This document shows, piece after piece, positions 46,470-56,700 of a DNA stretch of 64,000 nt; the stretch's first letter is position 1, and every line of letters starts with the position of its first letter. This DNA comes from an uncultured Oligoflexia bacterium (GTDB lineage: Bacteria; Bdellovibrionota; Bacteriovoracia; Bacteriovoracales; Bacteriovoracaceae): contig CAJXPQ010000009.1 of assembly GCA_913058265.1 (NCBI GenBank), forward strand, positions 1-64,000, given 5' to 3'. The position numbers and the translations under genes are program-made. The notes under the pieces are model-generated. The model saw only the letters and a list, made by a program, of their open reading frames with translations, searched no databases and had not been told where the DNA came from.

Positions 46470-47042
46470 TTATAAATATTTAATCATCTCAACTGCAGAG
46501 CAGAGACACTTTGTATCTTTACCACAATGAGTACAGTCATAATCCACAAGGTACCAAAATTTTTTGTGAATACTAACTGTTTTGAAGTCCATTTTTTCTA
46601 AATATCTCTGAGAAGAGTTATTCGGAGATTCCATCCAGCTATGGCAGACAACGCCTTTTGCACCCATCTCCTTTAAAATTTCTAGAGATTTACTTGAAAG
46701 TAACTTTCCAAGACCGTCACCCTGATAGGATTCATCAATAAATAGTGATTTGAAATAGCCCGCTGCGTCAATATCTATATTCCATAAGTCAGCATTAACT
46801 TTCAGAGACTTTACCTTAGTCCACTTACCTGGGGCAAGCGTTAGCCTCATAGCGATAATCTGATCACTATCTACCGCTACTGCCACAAGGGATGCATCCA
46901 GGCCATTAAGCTTACCTCTATCAATAAGATCCAAAAGTTGTGGTTCAGAGAAATAGTTCTTACCAATCCATTTATCTGAAAAGTCTAAAAGCTTTGGTAT
47001 ATCTGACGCTTCAATATTTCTGATATTTATGTGATTTTTCAT
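46470..47042 (-). CDS. GNAT acetyltransferase with C-terminal cysteine cluster
   Basis: 190 residues. The GNAT core has FIDESYQGDGLGKLLSSKSL (Q-x-x-G-x-G) and a late strand RYLEKMDFKTV. After the core comes DYDCTHCGKDTKCLCSA: four cysteines spaced C-x2-C-x5-C-x-C, which could bind zinc or a metal cluster. It precedes the DAO-family oxidase gene in the same operon. The acceptor is unknown. Confidence 0.78.
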   Translation of the reverse strand: MKNHINIRNIEASDIPKLLDFSDKWIGKNYFSEPQLLDLIDRGKLNGLDASLVAVAVDSDQIIAMRLTLAPGKWTKVKSLKVNADLWNIDIDAAGYFKSLFIDESYQGDGLGKLLSSKSLEILKEMGAKGVVCHSWMESPNNSSQRYLEKMDFKTVSIHKKFWYLVDYDCTHCGKDTKCLCSAVEMIKYL

Positions 47043-47089
47043 AAAAGTATTTTACTTTATTATTTTTGATTTTGTAAATATTAGTATTT

Positions 47090-47117
47090 TTGTACGGTAA
47101 TGATCGCCTAGTATAAT
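47090..47117 (+). promoter_or_regulatory. Candidate promoter of the 122-residue secreted protein gene
   Basis: A perfect TATAAT at 47112-47117 has a weak TTGTAC 16 bases before it. The leader to the ATG would be about 22 bases. Confidence 0.4.
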
Positions 47118-47145
47118 AAGACAAATTATCTGTTAAAATGTATAT

Positions 47146-47514
47146 ATGAAAATACTAGTCTTAGCTTTATTATTTTTATCCAGCAGCGCTTATTCCGAGA
47201 GCATGACGAAGTCATGTAATGGAACCATTCAGTACTGTGATGAATATGGTTTTTGCACCGATGAACATTTTTATTTATATGCTTATCAGTATGTACAATT
47301 TTATAATGGCCAACTCAGAAGCCATCGTAATCGATTTAAATTTAGAGGTTTTATCTTGGGTGAAGAAGATGATTATTCTTTCTCTGGTCAATTTACACAA
47401 GATCACCTTATCTATAATGGTCCAAACCTAGATGTAGCTATTCCGTGGAACGTTCAACGCTCCACTTATATGATTGATCATACTACTGGTGCTTGGTCAG
47501 TTCTTTGTCGTTAA
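47146..47514 (+). CDS. Small secreted protein, unknown
   Basis: 122 residues with a clear signal peptide (ILVLALLFLSSSAYS). The mature part of about 104 residues has four cysteines near its ends (KSCNGTIQYCDEYGFC and a final LCR) and many aromatic residues. No family recognised. A good -10 box lies upstream. Confidence 0.65.
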   Translation: MKILVLALLFLSSSAYSESMTKSCNGTIQYCDEYGFCTDEHFYLYAYQYVQFYNGQLRSHRNRFKFRGFILGEEDDYSFSGQFTQDHLIYNGPNLDVAIPWNVQRSTYMIDHTTGAWSVLCR

Positions 47515-47638
47515 CTTAATGATATTGCGCTATTCAAGCACTTGAAGGCTCCTTAAACTCTTACTATTTTACACGTCTCCTTGCTGTATAAGCTTGCTCT
47601 GGATAGCTTCGCCTTAACAGATAACAAAAGGAGCACTT

Positions 47639-48172
47639 ATGAAGTACATAATGATGACATCACTTTTAGTATCTATACTTGGCTGTCAAGACCTCAAAGA
47701 GACTGAAAACAGTAATGTTCAAATCAGTACCAAGCCTAGAATTTCAATGCTTGAGCCTTTAACGCAAGACCTAGTAGATCCTCTTAATTGTAATGATGAG
47801 TATATTATTGGCAGTAAGATAGAGGAAGACATTGTTAGAATCTATAAAATGGAGAGTATCTATAAGATTCAAGAAATCACTGTATCTCTTACTCATGAAG
47901 AATTGATAACAGAGGCCAGCCTGGTTAAAAACACTCCTAATATCTCTGCACCAAATGAGAATCTAGTTTTATTTGCGGATTACTCTGATAAACTTGTTCT
48001 TAATAGAAAAGAGTGGGTAAAACGTAAAGTTGAACTTTATTTATATGAGTCGACATCTGATGGAGTCATTCAGGGAGACCTTATAAGAAAGACTAACGAC
48101 CGGTTTGGCTACCTTATAGAATCAGAGTTAAATGTAATTACGTTTAATAAGTGTCGTTATATAAAAGGTTAA
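47639..48172 (+). CDS. Predicted lipoprotein, unknown
   Basis: 177 residues. The N terminus MKYIMMTSLLVSILGC carries a lipobox (ILGC, Cys16). The mature part is polar with two further cysteines (LNCNDEY, NKCRYI). AAAGGAG precedes the ATG with good spacing. It lies two bases before the next lipoprotein gene, so the two may act together at the envelope. Confidence 0.72.
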   Translation: MKYIMMTSLLVSILGCQDLKETENSNVQISTKPRISMLEPLTQDLVDPLNCNDEYIIGSKIEEDIVRIYKMESIYKIQEITVSLTHEELITEASLVKNTPNISAPNENLVLFADYSDKLVLNRKEWVKRKVELYLYESTSDGVIQGDLIRKTNDRFGYLIESELNVITFNKCRYIKG

Positions 48173-48174
48173 TA

Positions 48175-48933
48175 ATGAAAAATTTTGGTTTTCTTTTTTT
48201 GTGTGGTTTTATTTTTATGGGCTGCTCAAGCAGTACACCAAAAGGACAGTACTCAAAATCAAAGGTAGAGCGGCCTTATGCTTTACCAGATGATGTGGCG
48301 ACATTTGCCTTCGGACAATCCACTGTTATTACAAAGTCTTCGGAACTAGATATTGTGCTTGATGAAGATGATAGCGCTGAAGCTGCTTTCAGTATTCCTT
48401 ATTTTCGATTTGAACAAGGTATAAGTAAGAATGCAAGTTGGTTATACCCACTTGGTTTTAAGTGGGCCATTTTTGAAAATGAGACATCTATGTTTGGTGT
48501 GAGTGCAGCATCAGTTATTTTTTACTCAACACTTAGTGTAGATTATTGGCATAAAATCTCTGAAAAAATTTCTCTAAGGCCATATTTTAGAACTAGAAAC
48601 ATTTCATTTTTTATCATTAATGAGCAAAGACAGGGGCCAGGACTAGATATTCTTTACCAAGCAACTGAGAAGTTTGCTTTAAGTATCGGTGGTGGTGCAG
48701 GTACATATTCTGCGAACTCAGATTTCATTGATGCCATTGTTAACGATATCAATGATGACGATGAAAGCGATACCAGAGTCGATGGAACTTACACTGGCTT
48801 TAATCTTACAGCACTGTACTCAATTACAGATAGCTGGGACTTTAACTTCGAGGTCGGGTCAAGTACTGATAAGGTAGAAGACTTTACTCTTGAGACTACC
48901 AATATGGATATTGGATTTACTTATATTTATTAA
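48175..48933 (+). CDS. Predicted beta-barrel-like lipoprotein, unknown
   Basis: About 252 residues from ATG 48175, chosen because it gives the lipoprotein signal MKNFGFLFLCGFIFMGCSS (lipobox FMGC). An earlier in-frame start at 48151 lies inside the upstream gene. The remainder alternates strands and turns and ends in an aromatic strand (DIGFTYIY), as in outer-membrane barrels. Acidic loop NDDDESDTR near residue 195. No family recognised. Confidence 0.65.
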   Translation: MKNFGFLFLCGFIFMGCSSSTPKGQYSKSKVERPYALPDDVATFAFGQSTVITKSSELDIVLDEDDSAEAAFSIPYFRFEQGISKNASWLYPLGFKWAIFENETSMFGVSAASVIFYSTLSVDYWHKISEKISLRPYFRTRNISFFIINEQRQGPGLDILYQATEKFALSIGGGAGTYSANSDFIDAIVNDINDDDESDTRVDGTYTGFNLTALYSITDSWDFNFEVGSSTDKVEDFTLETTNMDIGFTYIY

Positions 48934-48935
48934 TA

Positions 48936-49730
48936 TTAAATATTTTGCTTAAGCGCCAAATAAAGACCTTTTAATACCAAGTCAGGCTCTATTAAATTAA
49001 ATAGTGGCCTATCAATAATATTCTCTTCTTCGGCCTTAGCATATAACGATGCAAACCCTCCTGTTCCAATGACAACTGGGGGAGTTCCAGCATAAACTTC
49101 ATGGCTTATACGAGTAATAATTTCTTTTATGGCACCATAGTGGCCATAAAAAAGTCCAGATTGAATACTCTCCACTGTTGATCTTCCAAGGCAGCTTGTT
49201 AGTGGCTTTATTTCAACTGAAGGGAGTTTTGATGTTTTAAGCTCTAAAGCTTCCATCGAAATTTTTAAACCTGCGAGAATTGTTCCTCCAAGATATTCTT
49301 TATTAGAGTTAACTGCACATAAAGTGGTTGCAGTTCCAAAGTCGATAACAACTAAGTCTCTTCCTGGGAATAAATGTGTCGCTGCTATAGAGGTTGCGAT
49401 TCTATCCGCACCAACTTCCAGAGGATTACGGTATTTAATTTTTAAGCCTGTTTTAACTCCCGCCTGTAGAACAAAAGGATTTATTTGAAAGTATTTCAAA
49501 CAACCATTTTTTAAGGAGTGGAGAACTTGGGGAACCACGGTACAGATTGAGATCTTTTCTATGACTTCAGGATCAATTGAATTTTCCTTTAAAACAGATT
49601 TTAAAAATAATCCATATTCATCAGAACTAGCACCTGTTGTTGAAGTTTTTCTAAAAGTGAATTTTAATTCATCACCGTCAAATATACCGCCATAAATTTG
49701 ACTATTACCTACGTCTAGACACATTATCAT
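48936..49730 (-). CDS. coaX: Type III pantothenate kinase
   Basis: 264 residues of ASKHA fold. The N-terminal phosphate loop is [24 protein letters not shown] and [14 protein letters not shown] are the type III signatures, and [12 protein letters not shown] follows. It phosphorylates pantothenate, the first committed step to coenzyme A. It is the last gene of the pan/coa operon and overlaps coaBC by four bases. Confidence 0.95.
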   Translation of the reverse strand: MIMCLDVGNSQIYGGIFDGDELKFTFRKTSTTGASSDEYGLFLKSVLKENSIDPEVIEKISICTVVPQVLHSLKNGCLKYFQINPFVLQAGVKTGLKIKYRNPLEVGADRIATSIAATHLFPGRDLVVIDFGTATTLCAVNSNKEYLGGTILAGLKISMEALELKTSKLPSVEIKPLTSCLGRSTVESIQSGLFYGHYGAIKEIITRISHEVYAGTPPVVIGTGGFASLYAKAEEENIIDRPLFNLIEPDLVLKGLYLALKQNI

Positions 49731-50956
49731 ACTCGTTCCTCATTAATTTTTGGAAGTTTTTGTACTAACTTTGATAGAGATCTCGCTAGCTCTTCTTTAG
49801 TTTTCAGTTCTATTTTTTCATGTTCACGAGAATGGATCGTAAAATCATGGGATGAATCTTGTATTTTTGTTAATTCGTTATGAACCACATAATCAACTCC
49901 GTCGTTGTTGAACACAGAATCAATTTGCAATTTTTGTTTCTCTGTCGATAGTGTGTGGGTAAGCTTAAAGCCAATAATATTAATATCTTTATTCTTAGAG
50001 TAAGCCTGTAGATTCTGAATTATCTTGGGATTCTTTTTCAAGTGAATTGAATAGTTTTGAGAAGATGAAAGTTTCTCCGAAGTATTGACCTTATTCCCAG
50101 ACTCATCCTTTAAGTAATCAACACTATAGTCACTAATAGCAGCAAGGTGAATAATGCAATCGTAGTAGTTTTCAGATAATTGCTGCTTAAGTAACTCATC
50201 TAGACTTTTAAAAGAGCTAAATCGAAACGCCTCTACATCTTTTGGAGGTATTGTATCCACTGCATGCAAAAATGTTATTTCGGCCCCGTTTTCTCCCATG
50301 ACTCTTGCGATCATATCGCCTGTTTTGCCCGAGCTCATATTACCAATATGTCTGACACCATCTATAGGCTCTCTAGTCCCCCCTGATGTTATTAAAACTT
50401 TATGCCCTTTAACCATAGGAAGCTCTGTAAGCTGAGTAAAAATTTTATTGATATCAAGTAACTTACCAGCTCCGATTTCACCACAGGCCAATATACCCTT
50501 ATCTGTGTCACCAATTGTAATGCCAAACTCTTTGAGTTTATTTAAGCTAGTCTGAGTTTGAGGGTGATCCAGCATAGATGTATTCATAGCAGGATATATA
50601 ATAAAGGGTTTATCAAATTTATGAGATAAATAAATATTACTTGCAAGGTCATCAGTTACGCCACTTGCAATCTTGTTAATATAATTTGCTGTGGCCGGGG
50701 CAACAACGATTTTATCTGCCCAGCGTGTAAGCTCAATATGTGACATTGGATCTCTACTATCAAACAACTCTGAGTAAACCTCACCATTACTTAACGCTGA
50801 AAAGGAGAGTGGGGTGACAAACTCTTGCGCCGACTTCGTCATAATCACTTTGATATTATAACCACTTTTCCGAAGCATGGAGACAAGATCTAAGCTTCTG
50901 TAGGCCGAGATCGAGCCGGTGACAATAAGTAGTATTTTAGAGTTCAACATTATCAA
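49727..50956 (-). CDS. coaBC: Bifunctional phosphopantothenoylcysteine synthetase/decarboxylase
   Basis: 409 residues. The N-terminal CoaC flavoprotein half has [11 protein letters not shown] and the substrate flap [10 protein letters not shown]. The C-terminal CoaB half has [20 protein letters not shown] and GFKLTH. It adds cysteine to phosphopantothenate and decarboxylates the product. The first ATG overlaps panC by 20 bases; ATG 50950 (two codons later) is equally possible. Confidence 0.95.
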   Translation of the reverse strand: MIMLNSKILLIVTGSISAYRSLDLVSMLRKSGYNIKVIMTKSAQEFVTPLSFSALSNGEVYSELFDSRDPMSHIELTRWADKIVVAPATANYINKIASGVTDDLASNIYLSHKFDKPFIIYPAMNTSMLDHPQTQTSLNKLKEFGITIGDTDKGILACGEIGAGKLLDINKIFTQLTELPMVKGHKVLITSGGTREPIDGVRHIGNMSSGKTGDMIARVMGENGAEITFLHAVDTIPPKDVEAFRFSSFKSLDELLKQQLSENYYDCIIHLAAISDYSVDYLKDESGNKVNTSEKLSSSQNYSIHLKKNPKIIQNLQAYSKNKDINIIGFKLTHTLSTEKQKLQIDSVFNNDGVDYVVHNELTKIQDSSHDFTIHSREHEKIELKTKEELARSLSKLVQKLPKINEERV

Positions 50957-51689
50957 TTAACCTCACATCATTTAAGTTTACCGCTGCATGCCTTCTGTTC
51001 CACTTTGTTGTGACATAATCTACTTCAAAGCCCGCAAGCTCCAATTCTTTATGAAGCTCAATATCAAGCCCTGCGCTCTTAATTATTCTAGAGAACTCTG
51101 CAGCTTTTAATCTTGCCTCTGAACTTAGAAGTTTATTTCTAGAACTCATTGCTAGTCCGTCTTTTTCTCTAATTGTACTAAGACCAATTATATTTACTGG
51201 TATAAAGAAGGCCGCTACCATGCTTTTTATTAGGGTCAGCTGTTGATAGTCTTTATTGCCAAAGTAAGTATTACTAGGCTTTGCTATATTTAAAAGCTTC
51301 ATTACAACTGTGAGCATGCCATCAAAGTGATTTGATCTAAAAACACCTTCCATCGTCTGGCTTATTTCAGATTCACTAATTTTAAAGGTGTAATCGTCTG
51401 GATATATTTCAGAGTATTTTGGAAGAAGTACACAGTCAACACCGATGCCTTTAAGCAGCTTTAAATCATCTTCTAGGGTCATAGGGTAAGTATTAAGATC
51501 ATCAGGATTGTTAAATTGAGTAGGATTCACATAGATACTCACGATTGTTAAATCATTATTTTCTTGTGACTCTTTGACTAGAGATAAGTGTCCAGCATGT
51601 AATGCGCCCATGGTTGGAACAAAACCAATTGTCGTCTTTATTGTCTGCCTAAATTCAAGCCACTCCTGAATGGATTTAAAGACTTTCAT
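50937..51689 (-). CDS. panC: Pantothenate synthetase
   Basis: 250 residues, somewhat shorter than the usual 280. The ATP site is PTMGALHAGHLSLV (HxGH), with MSSRNKLLSSE in the KMSKS-like position and FGNKDYQQL between. It joins pantoate and beta-alanine. It overlaps panB by one base and coaBC by 20. The beta-alanine-making enzyme PanD is not in the window. Confidence 0.95.
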   Translation of the reverse strand: MKVFKSIQEWLEFRQTIKTTIGFVPTMGALHAGHLSLVKESQENNDLTIVSIYVNPTQFNNPDDLNTYPMTLEDDLKLLKGIGVDCVLLPKYSEIYPDDYTFKISESEISQTMEGVFRSNHFDGMLTVVMKLLNIAKPSNTYFGNKDYQQLTLIKSMVAAFFIPVNIIGLSTIREKDGLAMSSRNKLLSSEARLKAAEFSRIIKSAGLDIELHKELELAGFEVDYVTTKWNRRHAAVNLNDVRLIDNVEL

Positions 51690-52477
51690 TATTCATAACT
51701 CTCTTTGATATTTGGAAAATTTTTATTTTTAACATCAGCATCAAATTCGTTAAATGCATTTAGCATCAGCTCATATCCATTAAGATAATGTCTTATGAAT
51801 TTAGGCTTAAAAGAATTATTAAGGCCAAGCATATCTTGCATAACAAGCACTTGTCCGCTGGTATCTGGGCCTGCGCCAATGCCAATCGTGGGTATCTTAA
51901 GCTTGTTGGTAATTTCTGTTGCTAGGGGACTTGGTACACACTCTATAACTAGTGCAAAACAACCAGATTTCTCTAATGCATGTGCATCTCTAATAATTGA
52001 CTGACTCCCTTGTTCATTTTTACCTTGAACTTTAAAGCCTCCAAATTGATTAGAGAATTGAGGTGTAAGGCCTATATGTCCCATGACAGGAATCCCAGAC
52101 TCAACTATATGCTTAATAAGCTCAGTGTTACCTGCAGCACCCTCAAGCTTGATAGCATTTGCTCCAGCTTGCATAATCTTCATTACATTATTCATATTGG
52201 TTGCAAGATCAATACGATAACTTAAGAAAGGCATATCACCAATTATGAACTTTGTAGGTGCTGCTCTTTTAACCGCCATTATATGAGTACAAATCTGATC
52301 AATATTAGCATTCACAGTGCTGTCTTCACCGTGCATAACCATAGCAGAACTATCTCCAACTAAAATGCAGTCAATATCAGAGTTAGCGACAATTTTTGCT
52401 GATGTAAAATCATAACATGTGATCATAGAGATATTGTTGTCATCTTCTTTCATCTGTTTAAAGTCTAGTATGTTCAT
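51689..52477 (-). CDS. panB: 3-methyl-2-oxobutanoate hydroxymethyltransferase
   Basis: 262 residues. Characteristic stretches: MITCYDFTSAKI, ILVGDSSAMVMHG, KLEGAAGN and GHIGLTPQFSNQFGGFKVQG. It makes ketopantoate from ketoisovalerate. It overlaps the DUF2520 gene by four bases (ATGA) and panC by one. Confidence 0.95.
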   Translation of the reverse strand: MNILDFKQMKEDDNNISMITCYDFTSAKIVANSDIDCILVGDSSAMVMHGEDSTVNANIDQICTHIMAVKRAAPTKFIIGDMPFLSYRIDLATNMNNVMKIMQAGANAIKLEGAAGNTELIKHIVESGIPVMGHIGLTPQFSNQFGGFKVQGKNEQGSQSIIRDAHALEKSGCFALVIECVPSPLATEITNKLKIPTIGIGAGPDTSGQVLVMQDMLGLNNSFKPKFIRHYLNGYELMLNAFNEFDADVKNKNFPNIKESYE

Positions 52478-53190
52478 AATAGCTCCATGCCTTTACTAAT
52501 CTCTACAAAAGATTGGTATAGGCGCTTAAGTTGAGGCTCCGCTAGAGAGTCTATATTCTTTTTGATTGTCTCAGAATCATTCCTTACAATCGGGCCTGTT
52601 AAATTTTTCAAAGGATCAATCAAAGTATTTTCAAATACTTTTTCCATATAGGGTTCAAGTAAATTTTTATCAATTCCAATTTCATTAAACGCTTCGATGC
52701 ACTTCGCCCATAGGAGAGTTGTAAAATTACCGCTAGTCACGCAAAGAGCGTGATAGTAGGGAATATGCACTTTTTCAATTTTTGTTGTTGGGTTTGGTAG
52801 CATGGGAAAAAAGTCTTTAAATCCAATGTCGTTATTGAAAGATATAAAAGGAATCGTTTTATAAAACTCTGATTCATATAGATCGTTTGTGAATGTCATT
52901 AATGGATGAAAACAGACAATATCTTCAATTTCCATAGCACCTGAAAAGTGGACTAAAACTTTTGTCTTTAAAAACTTATTCTCATTAATAAAGGACTCAA
53001 TTACTCCATCAGTTATTGCGAGTAAAATATGACTGTAATTTTTTGAAATACTTTGAAGGTCTTGTTGTGATTTTCTTGTCCATCGTGAATGATGTACTTT
53101 TAAACTATCAAAGTAAAAACTAAGATGTTTAGCTAGTCGACCATCGCCGATGATAAGATATGTCGGTACTTGTTGCATAATCAAGTCCAT
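52474..53190 (-). CDS. DUF2520 Rossmann protein, likely PanG-type ketopantoate reductase
   Basis: 238 residues. A Rossmann-like N terminus (YLIIGDGRLAKHLSFYF) is followed by a helical DUF2520-like half with the conserved HALCVTSGNFTTLL. As I recall, this two-domain family includes PanG, the alternative ketopantoate reductase described in Francisella. Here it is the first gene of a panB-panC-coaBC-coaX operon that lacks panE, exactly where a ketopantoate reductase is needed. The function is inferred from context and family. An ATG four codons later (53178) is an alternative start. Confidence 0.7.
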   Translation of the reverse strand: MDLIMQQVPTYLIIGDGRLAKHLSFYFDSLKVHHSRWTRKSQQDLQSISKNYSHILLAITDGVIESFINENKFLKTKVLVHFSGAMEIEDIVCFHPLMTFTNDLYESEFYKTIPFISFNNDIGFKDFFPMLPNPTTKIEKVHIPYYHALCVTSGNFTTLLWAKCIEAFNEIGIDKNLLEPYMEKVFENTLIDPLKNLTGPIVRNDSETIKKNIDSLAEPQLKRLYQSFVEISKGMELL

Positions 53191-53271
53191 CTAAAAAAAA
53201 GCATTAATAAAAGTCACTGCAACAAAAGCTGTCAGTGCTATTTTGCCAATATACAGAGCTACGACCTTCAC
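53191..53271 (-). CDS. Possible 26-residue membrane peptide
   Basis: A GTG-initiated frame encodes MKVVALYIGKIALTAFVAV and ends FINAFF, one hydrophobic helix with positive N-terminal charges. Its TAG abuts the DUF2520 (PanG-like) gene start. No Shine-Dalgarno is evident, so this is tentative. Confidence 0.22.
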   Translation of the reverse strand: MKVVALYIGKIALTAFVAVTFINAFF

Positions 53272-53356
53272 TGCTATACGCAGAGCACTATACTTATTTC
53301 TTAAGATTTTTTATACTTTCTAATATAATTCTCTTATTAATATTAAGGAGAAATAT

Positions 53357-53791
53357 ATGAGCGACGATGAAAATCCTGTTTTAACTCGAGAACAAGTGGA
53401 CGGATGACTTGGCGTCTCCAGCGATCCAAAAGCGGAGCGAAAATATGAAGAAATGATGTCTTTTGAAACCTTGCGACCTAAGTATAAAACTCTTCCTAGG
53501 GACAAACTGGATTGTTTGATTTTTCACTGTGTGAATCGAAAAGTTAATTATGATCGAATATTTGAAATTGCTACAGCAATAAAATTAATAAAAGGTGATG
53601 GGCAAGCTGGAGTCAACCTTAAATCTCATGTGATAAGCAATTTAACTATAAAAAGAGATATGCTTTTATTGTTGAAAAAGAATGGCTTAGCTACAGATTT
53701 AAAAAATAGTAAATACCTGTCTAGTATTTCGGATAAGGATTTGGATGATGAGTTGTTAAATTTAAGGTTATATATCCTAGAGATGGAGTAA
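53357..53791 (+). pseudogene. Small unknown gene interrupted by an in-frame UGA at codon 17
   Basis: An AAGGAG six bases before ATG 53357 marks a strong translation start. The frame runs MSDDENPVLTREQVDG, then TGA (53405-53407), then LGVSSDPKAERKYEEMM, and stays open to 53791, giving 144 residues. The downstream part on its own would start at an ATG without a good ribosome site. TGG (Trp) to TGA is one base change. The stop context UGA-C is a leaky one. The product is cytoplasmic, helical and charged, with no known family. It could be a fresh nonsense mutation, an error or readthrough. Confidence 0.65.
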
Positions 53792-53795
53792 GGTT

Positions 53796-56700
53796 CTAGT
53801 AGTATTCAAAGCCATATACCTGCCAACTTAGTACCGTCTTACCACTTGCATCTTTAGTAAAGCCACTGCCGCCAGGACCATTGTCATATTTGAAGTTAGG
53901 ATTAGTAGCTAGTGTGCTATATGTAAGGCCGCCAGCATGAGGAGTCGCTACTGCTCCACCTGTGGCACTACCTAAGTAAAAGGTACTTCCTGAAGTAATT
54001 GTTCCGCCAAGACTTGAGATAGGAACAACAAAAGAATCAAGATCAGCTACAAGGCCGTCAACAAAGCTATTTTTGATTGTCGCTCCGGTAAAGGATTGGC
54101 CTCCTACTAAACCACCAGAAGTACTGCTGTTAGGCAAGTCGTCAGCTGCATTTAATTCTGTAGGATCAATAAGAACATAAGAATCCTCAATTTCAACATT
54201 ACCAATGGCCCCTGAAACAAACCCAATTAGGCCACCGATATTACCACCAGAGCCTTCGATTTTAGAAAAATTAGCATATGAGCTTTCGATTTTTATAGTT
54301 GATCCACCACCGGAAATAGCACCGAGCAATCCACCTTGTGAACCAGATGCGGCGGCACCTAATATTTTACCTTCAAATCCAGAGTGCTCAATATATGCGG
54401 TAGATCCATTATCTATATAACCTACAAGACCACCAACATTAGCAAAACCATTACTATTAATATCAGCATTCTTTATTTGCACATATATATGGGCGCGATC
54501 ATCATAGACTTGACCAATGAATCCACATTTTTGAGTCCCACAGTCAAGATTGAAACCTTCTATAATTAGAGGTGCGCCTCTCTGACCAATCTGTGCACCT
54601 CTCCCAATAATTGCAAAAACACCAGAAGCATTCACTGCACCACTATTTTCTTGAATATTAAATAATTTAAATCCATTAGGAATGATATCTCCACTAAAGA
54701 AAGCATCAGTTATACTAGTATCATTTGTTCCAATAGGTGTTACTGCACTTGTAAAAGTAATATTATTTTTAAGTTCATAGGATTTACTTACTAATAAAGA
54801 GTCATTACCAATTGAATTCCAATCAGCTTCACTTGAAATTGGAAATGGATCCAGTAGGTTTCCTGCAAGATAATTACTACCATTATGACCAAGTGAGAAC
54901 CAGGCATTTTCAAAAGCAAGCTGGCATGTTGAATCAAAAACAAACGCTCCGACGGCAACTAAAGTTGTACAGTCACCTGAGTTTGTAGGGTCTGTAAATA
55001 AATTATTAATTTCACCAGTTGCAACTGTTTGACTACATGATCCTCCATAACAATAAACTACCGTAGGATCAGTAGCATCACCATCGGTAATAGGTGTCCC
55101 TGGCAAGTCCATCATAATAGCATTAAAGTAAAGAGTAAGTGTATTGGCCTGTTGATCACCTACAATTAATCCACAAACATCAGTGCTACAGTCAACGCCC
55201 GTATTTTGAGGAAAATCTAAGCTAACCTTTGCATATATTGTATGAAAAGCACCTGTTGGTATATTGGCACCACTGGCCCCAACAATTCCACCTGCTCTGT
55301 ATGGTGATGCAGTTTTTTCAGATGTTACGTCTGCACTTATATATGATTCCTCAAGTTTATGTCCAAGGCCATCAGCATAACCATAAGCTCCACCGAGATA
55401 CTCAAAACCAGTTATTGCTAAATTATCAACTATCATTCTATTTGCATTTAAATGCTGAGTATTTCCTGCAATACCACCGCGATAGTTATCTGATGCATTT
55501 GCAACAATAGAGGAGTCTAATGCAATCACACCACTAACAGTAGACGAAGAAATATTTAACGAGACCCCGCCGGCAGAGGTTGGGACATGATTTCCAATTA
55601 TCCCACCGTGCTTAGTTCCAGAAACGTAGGTATTTATATATGCTTTTGAGTTCATAATTTCTAAATTAGAAAAACCACCAGAGCTTACCTCGCCAACAAT
55701 CCCACCAAGGCTATTTACAAAAGTACCACTCGCTGTATTTGCATCTGTTATTATTATGGATGTATTTACTCCATCTATTTTTACACTTGTCGCATCATCA
55801 ACTTTTCCCACAGCACCTCCAACATTAGAAGTGGCAGTTACGGGCTTTGGGTTAAAGTCTAGATCTGACTTTGCATCGGATATATTTGCGGAAGATACAA
55901 AACCCGCTATACCGCCAACATTAGAAGGTGAATCAGAAATTGATGTCACTGCATATACTTTCTCTCTAATTTCAGCACTAGTAACTAAGCTTCCAACTAT
56001 ACCACCAACATTATTTAAGCCACTAATAGAAACTCTATCCGAGCCAAATGAGCCTGGATCTGTTGTATCAAAACCTACAGAACAAAGCTCGATCGCATTA
56101 TTACTTGCACTACTTCCGGCCATTTTACCAATTAATCCACCCGTTGAGTTTGAAGTATTAGTAGTAACAGTACTTGTCACACTTGCAAACGAAGTAATTT
56201 TTCTTATATAAACATCTTCACCTGATATTGCAGAACTAAAATTTACATAACCAATTAAGCCACCAACACTTATTGTGGAGTCAGTTCCTGTTACCACAAC
56301 TGAGCTATCTGCATCTATTGTTATATCTTGTATTTCAATTCTGGGACCGGTTCCAAGTTCAAGCACAAAGTTTGCTAGAATACCGAATGAATCATTAACA
56401 GCTGTAGTTGTCATTGATAAGTCAAAATTTTCAATATTCATATCATGTATGCGAACTTCATCAGTAGAGTTATTATTAATAACAGCGAAAAGTGGACTGT
56501 CACCGTTTTTTAGAGTGAAGTTTCCACCGTCAATTTCTCCTCTAAAGGGGGTTAGAATTGTCGTATTTGAACCGCCAAAATCAATATCTTTTCCAATTAT
56601 ATAAACAGCATCTTCTTCATGGGGAGAGCCGTCGCCAATATTGTGAAACTGAGTATTAGTACAAACCATATAAGGGCCGCCTGTAGTACCAGCACCCATC

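Noticed and set aside
53405-53407. UGA read as selenocysteine
   Set aside because: No redox-type motif around it, no obvious SECIS-like stem-loop directly after it, and no selenium genes in the window. Trp-to-stop mutation or readthrough is simpler.
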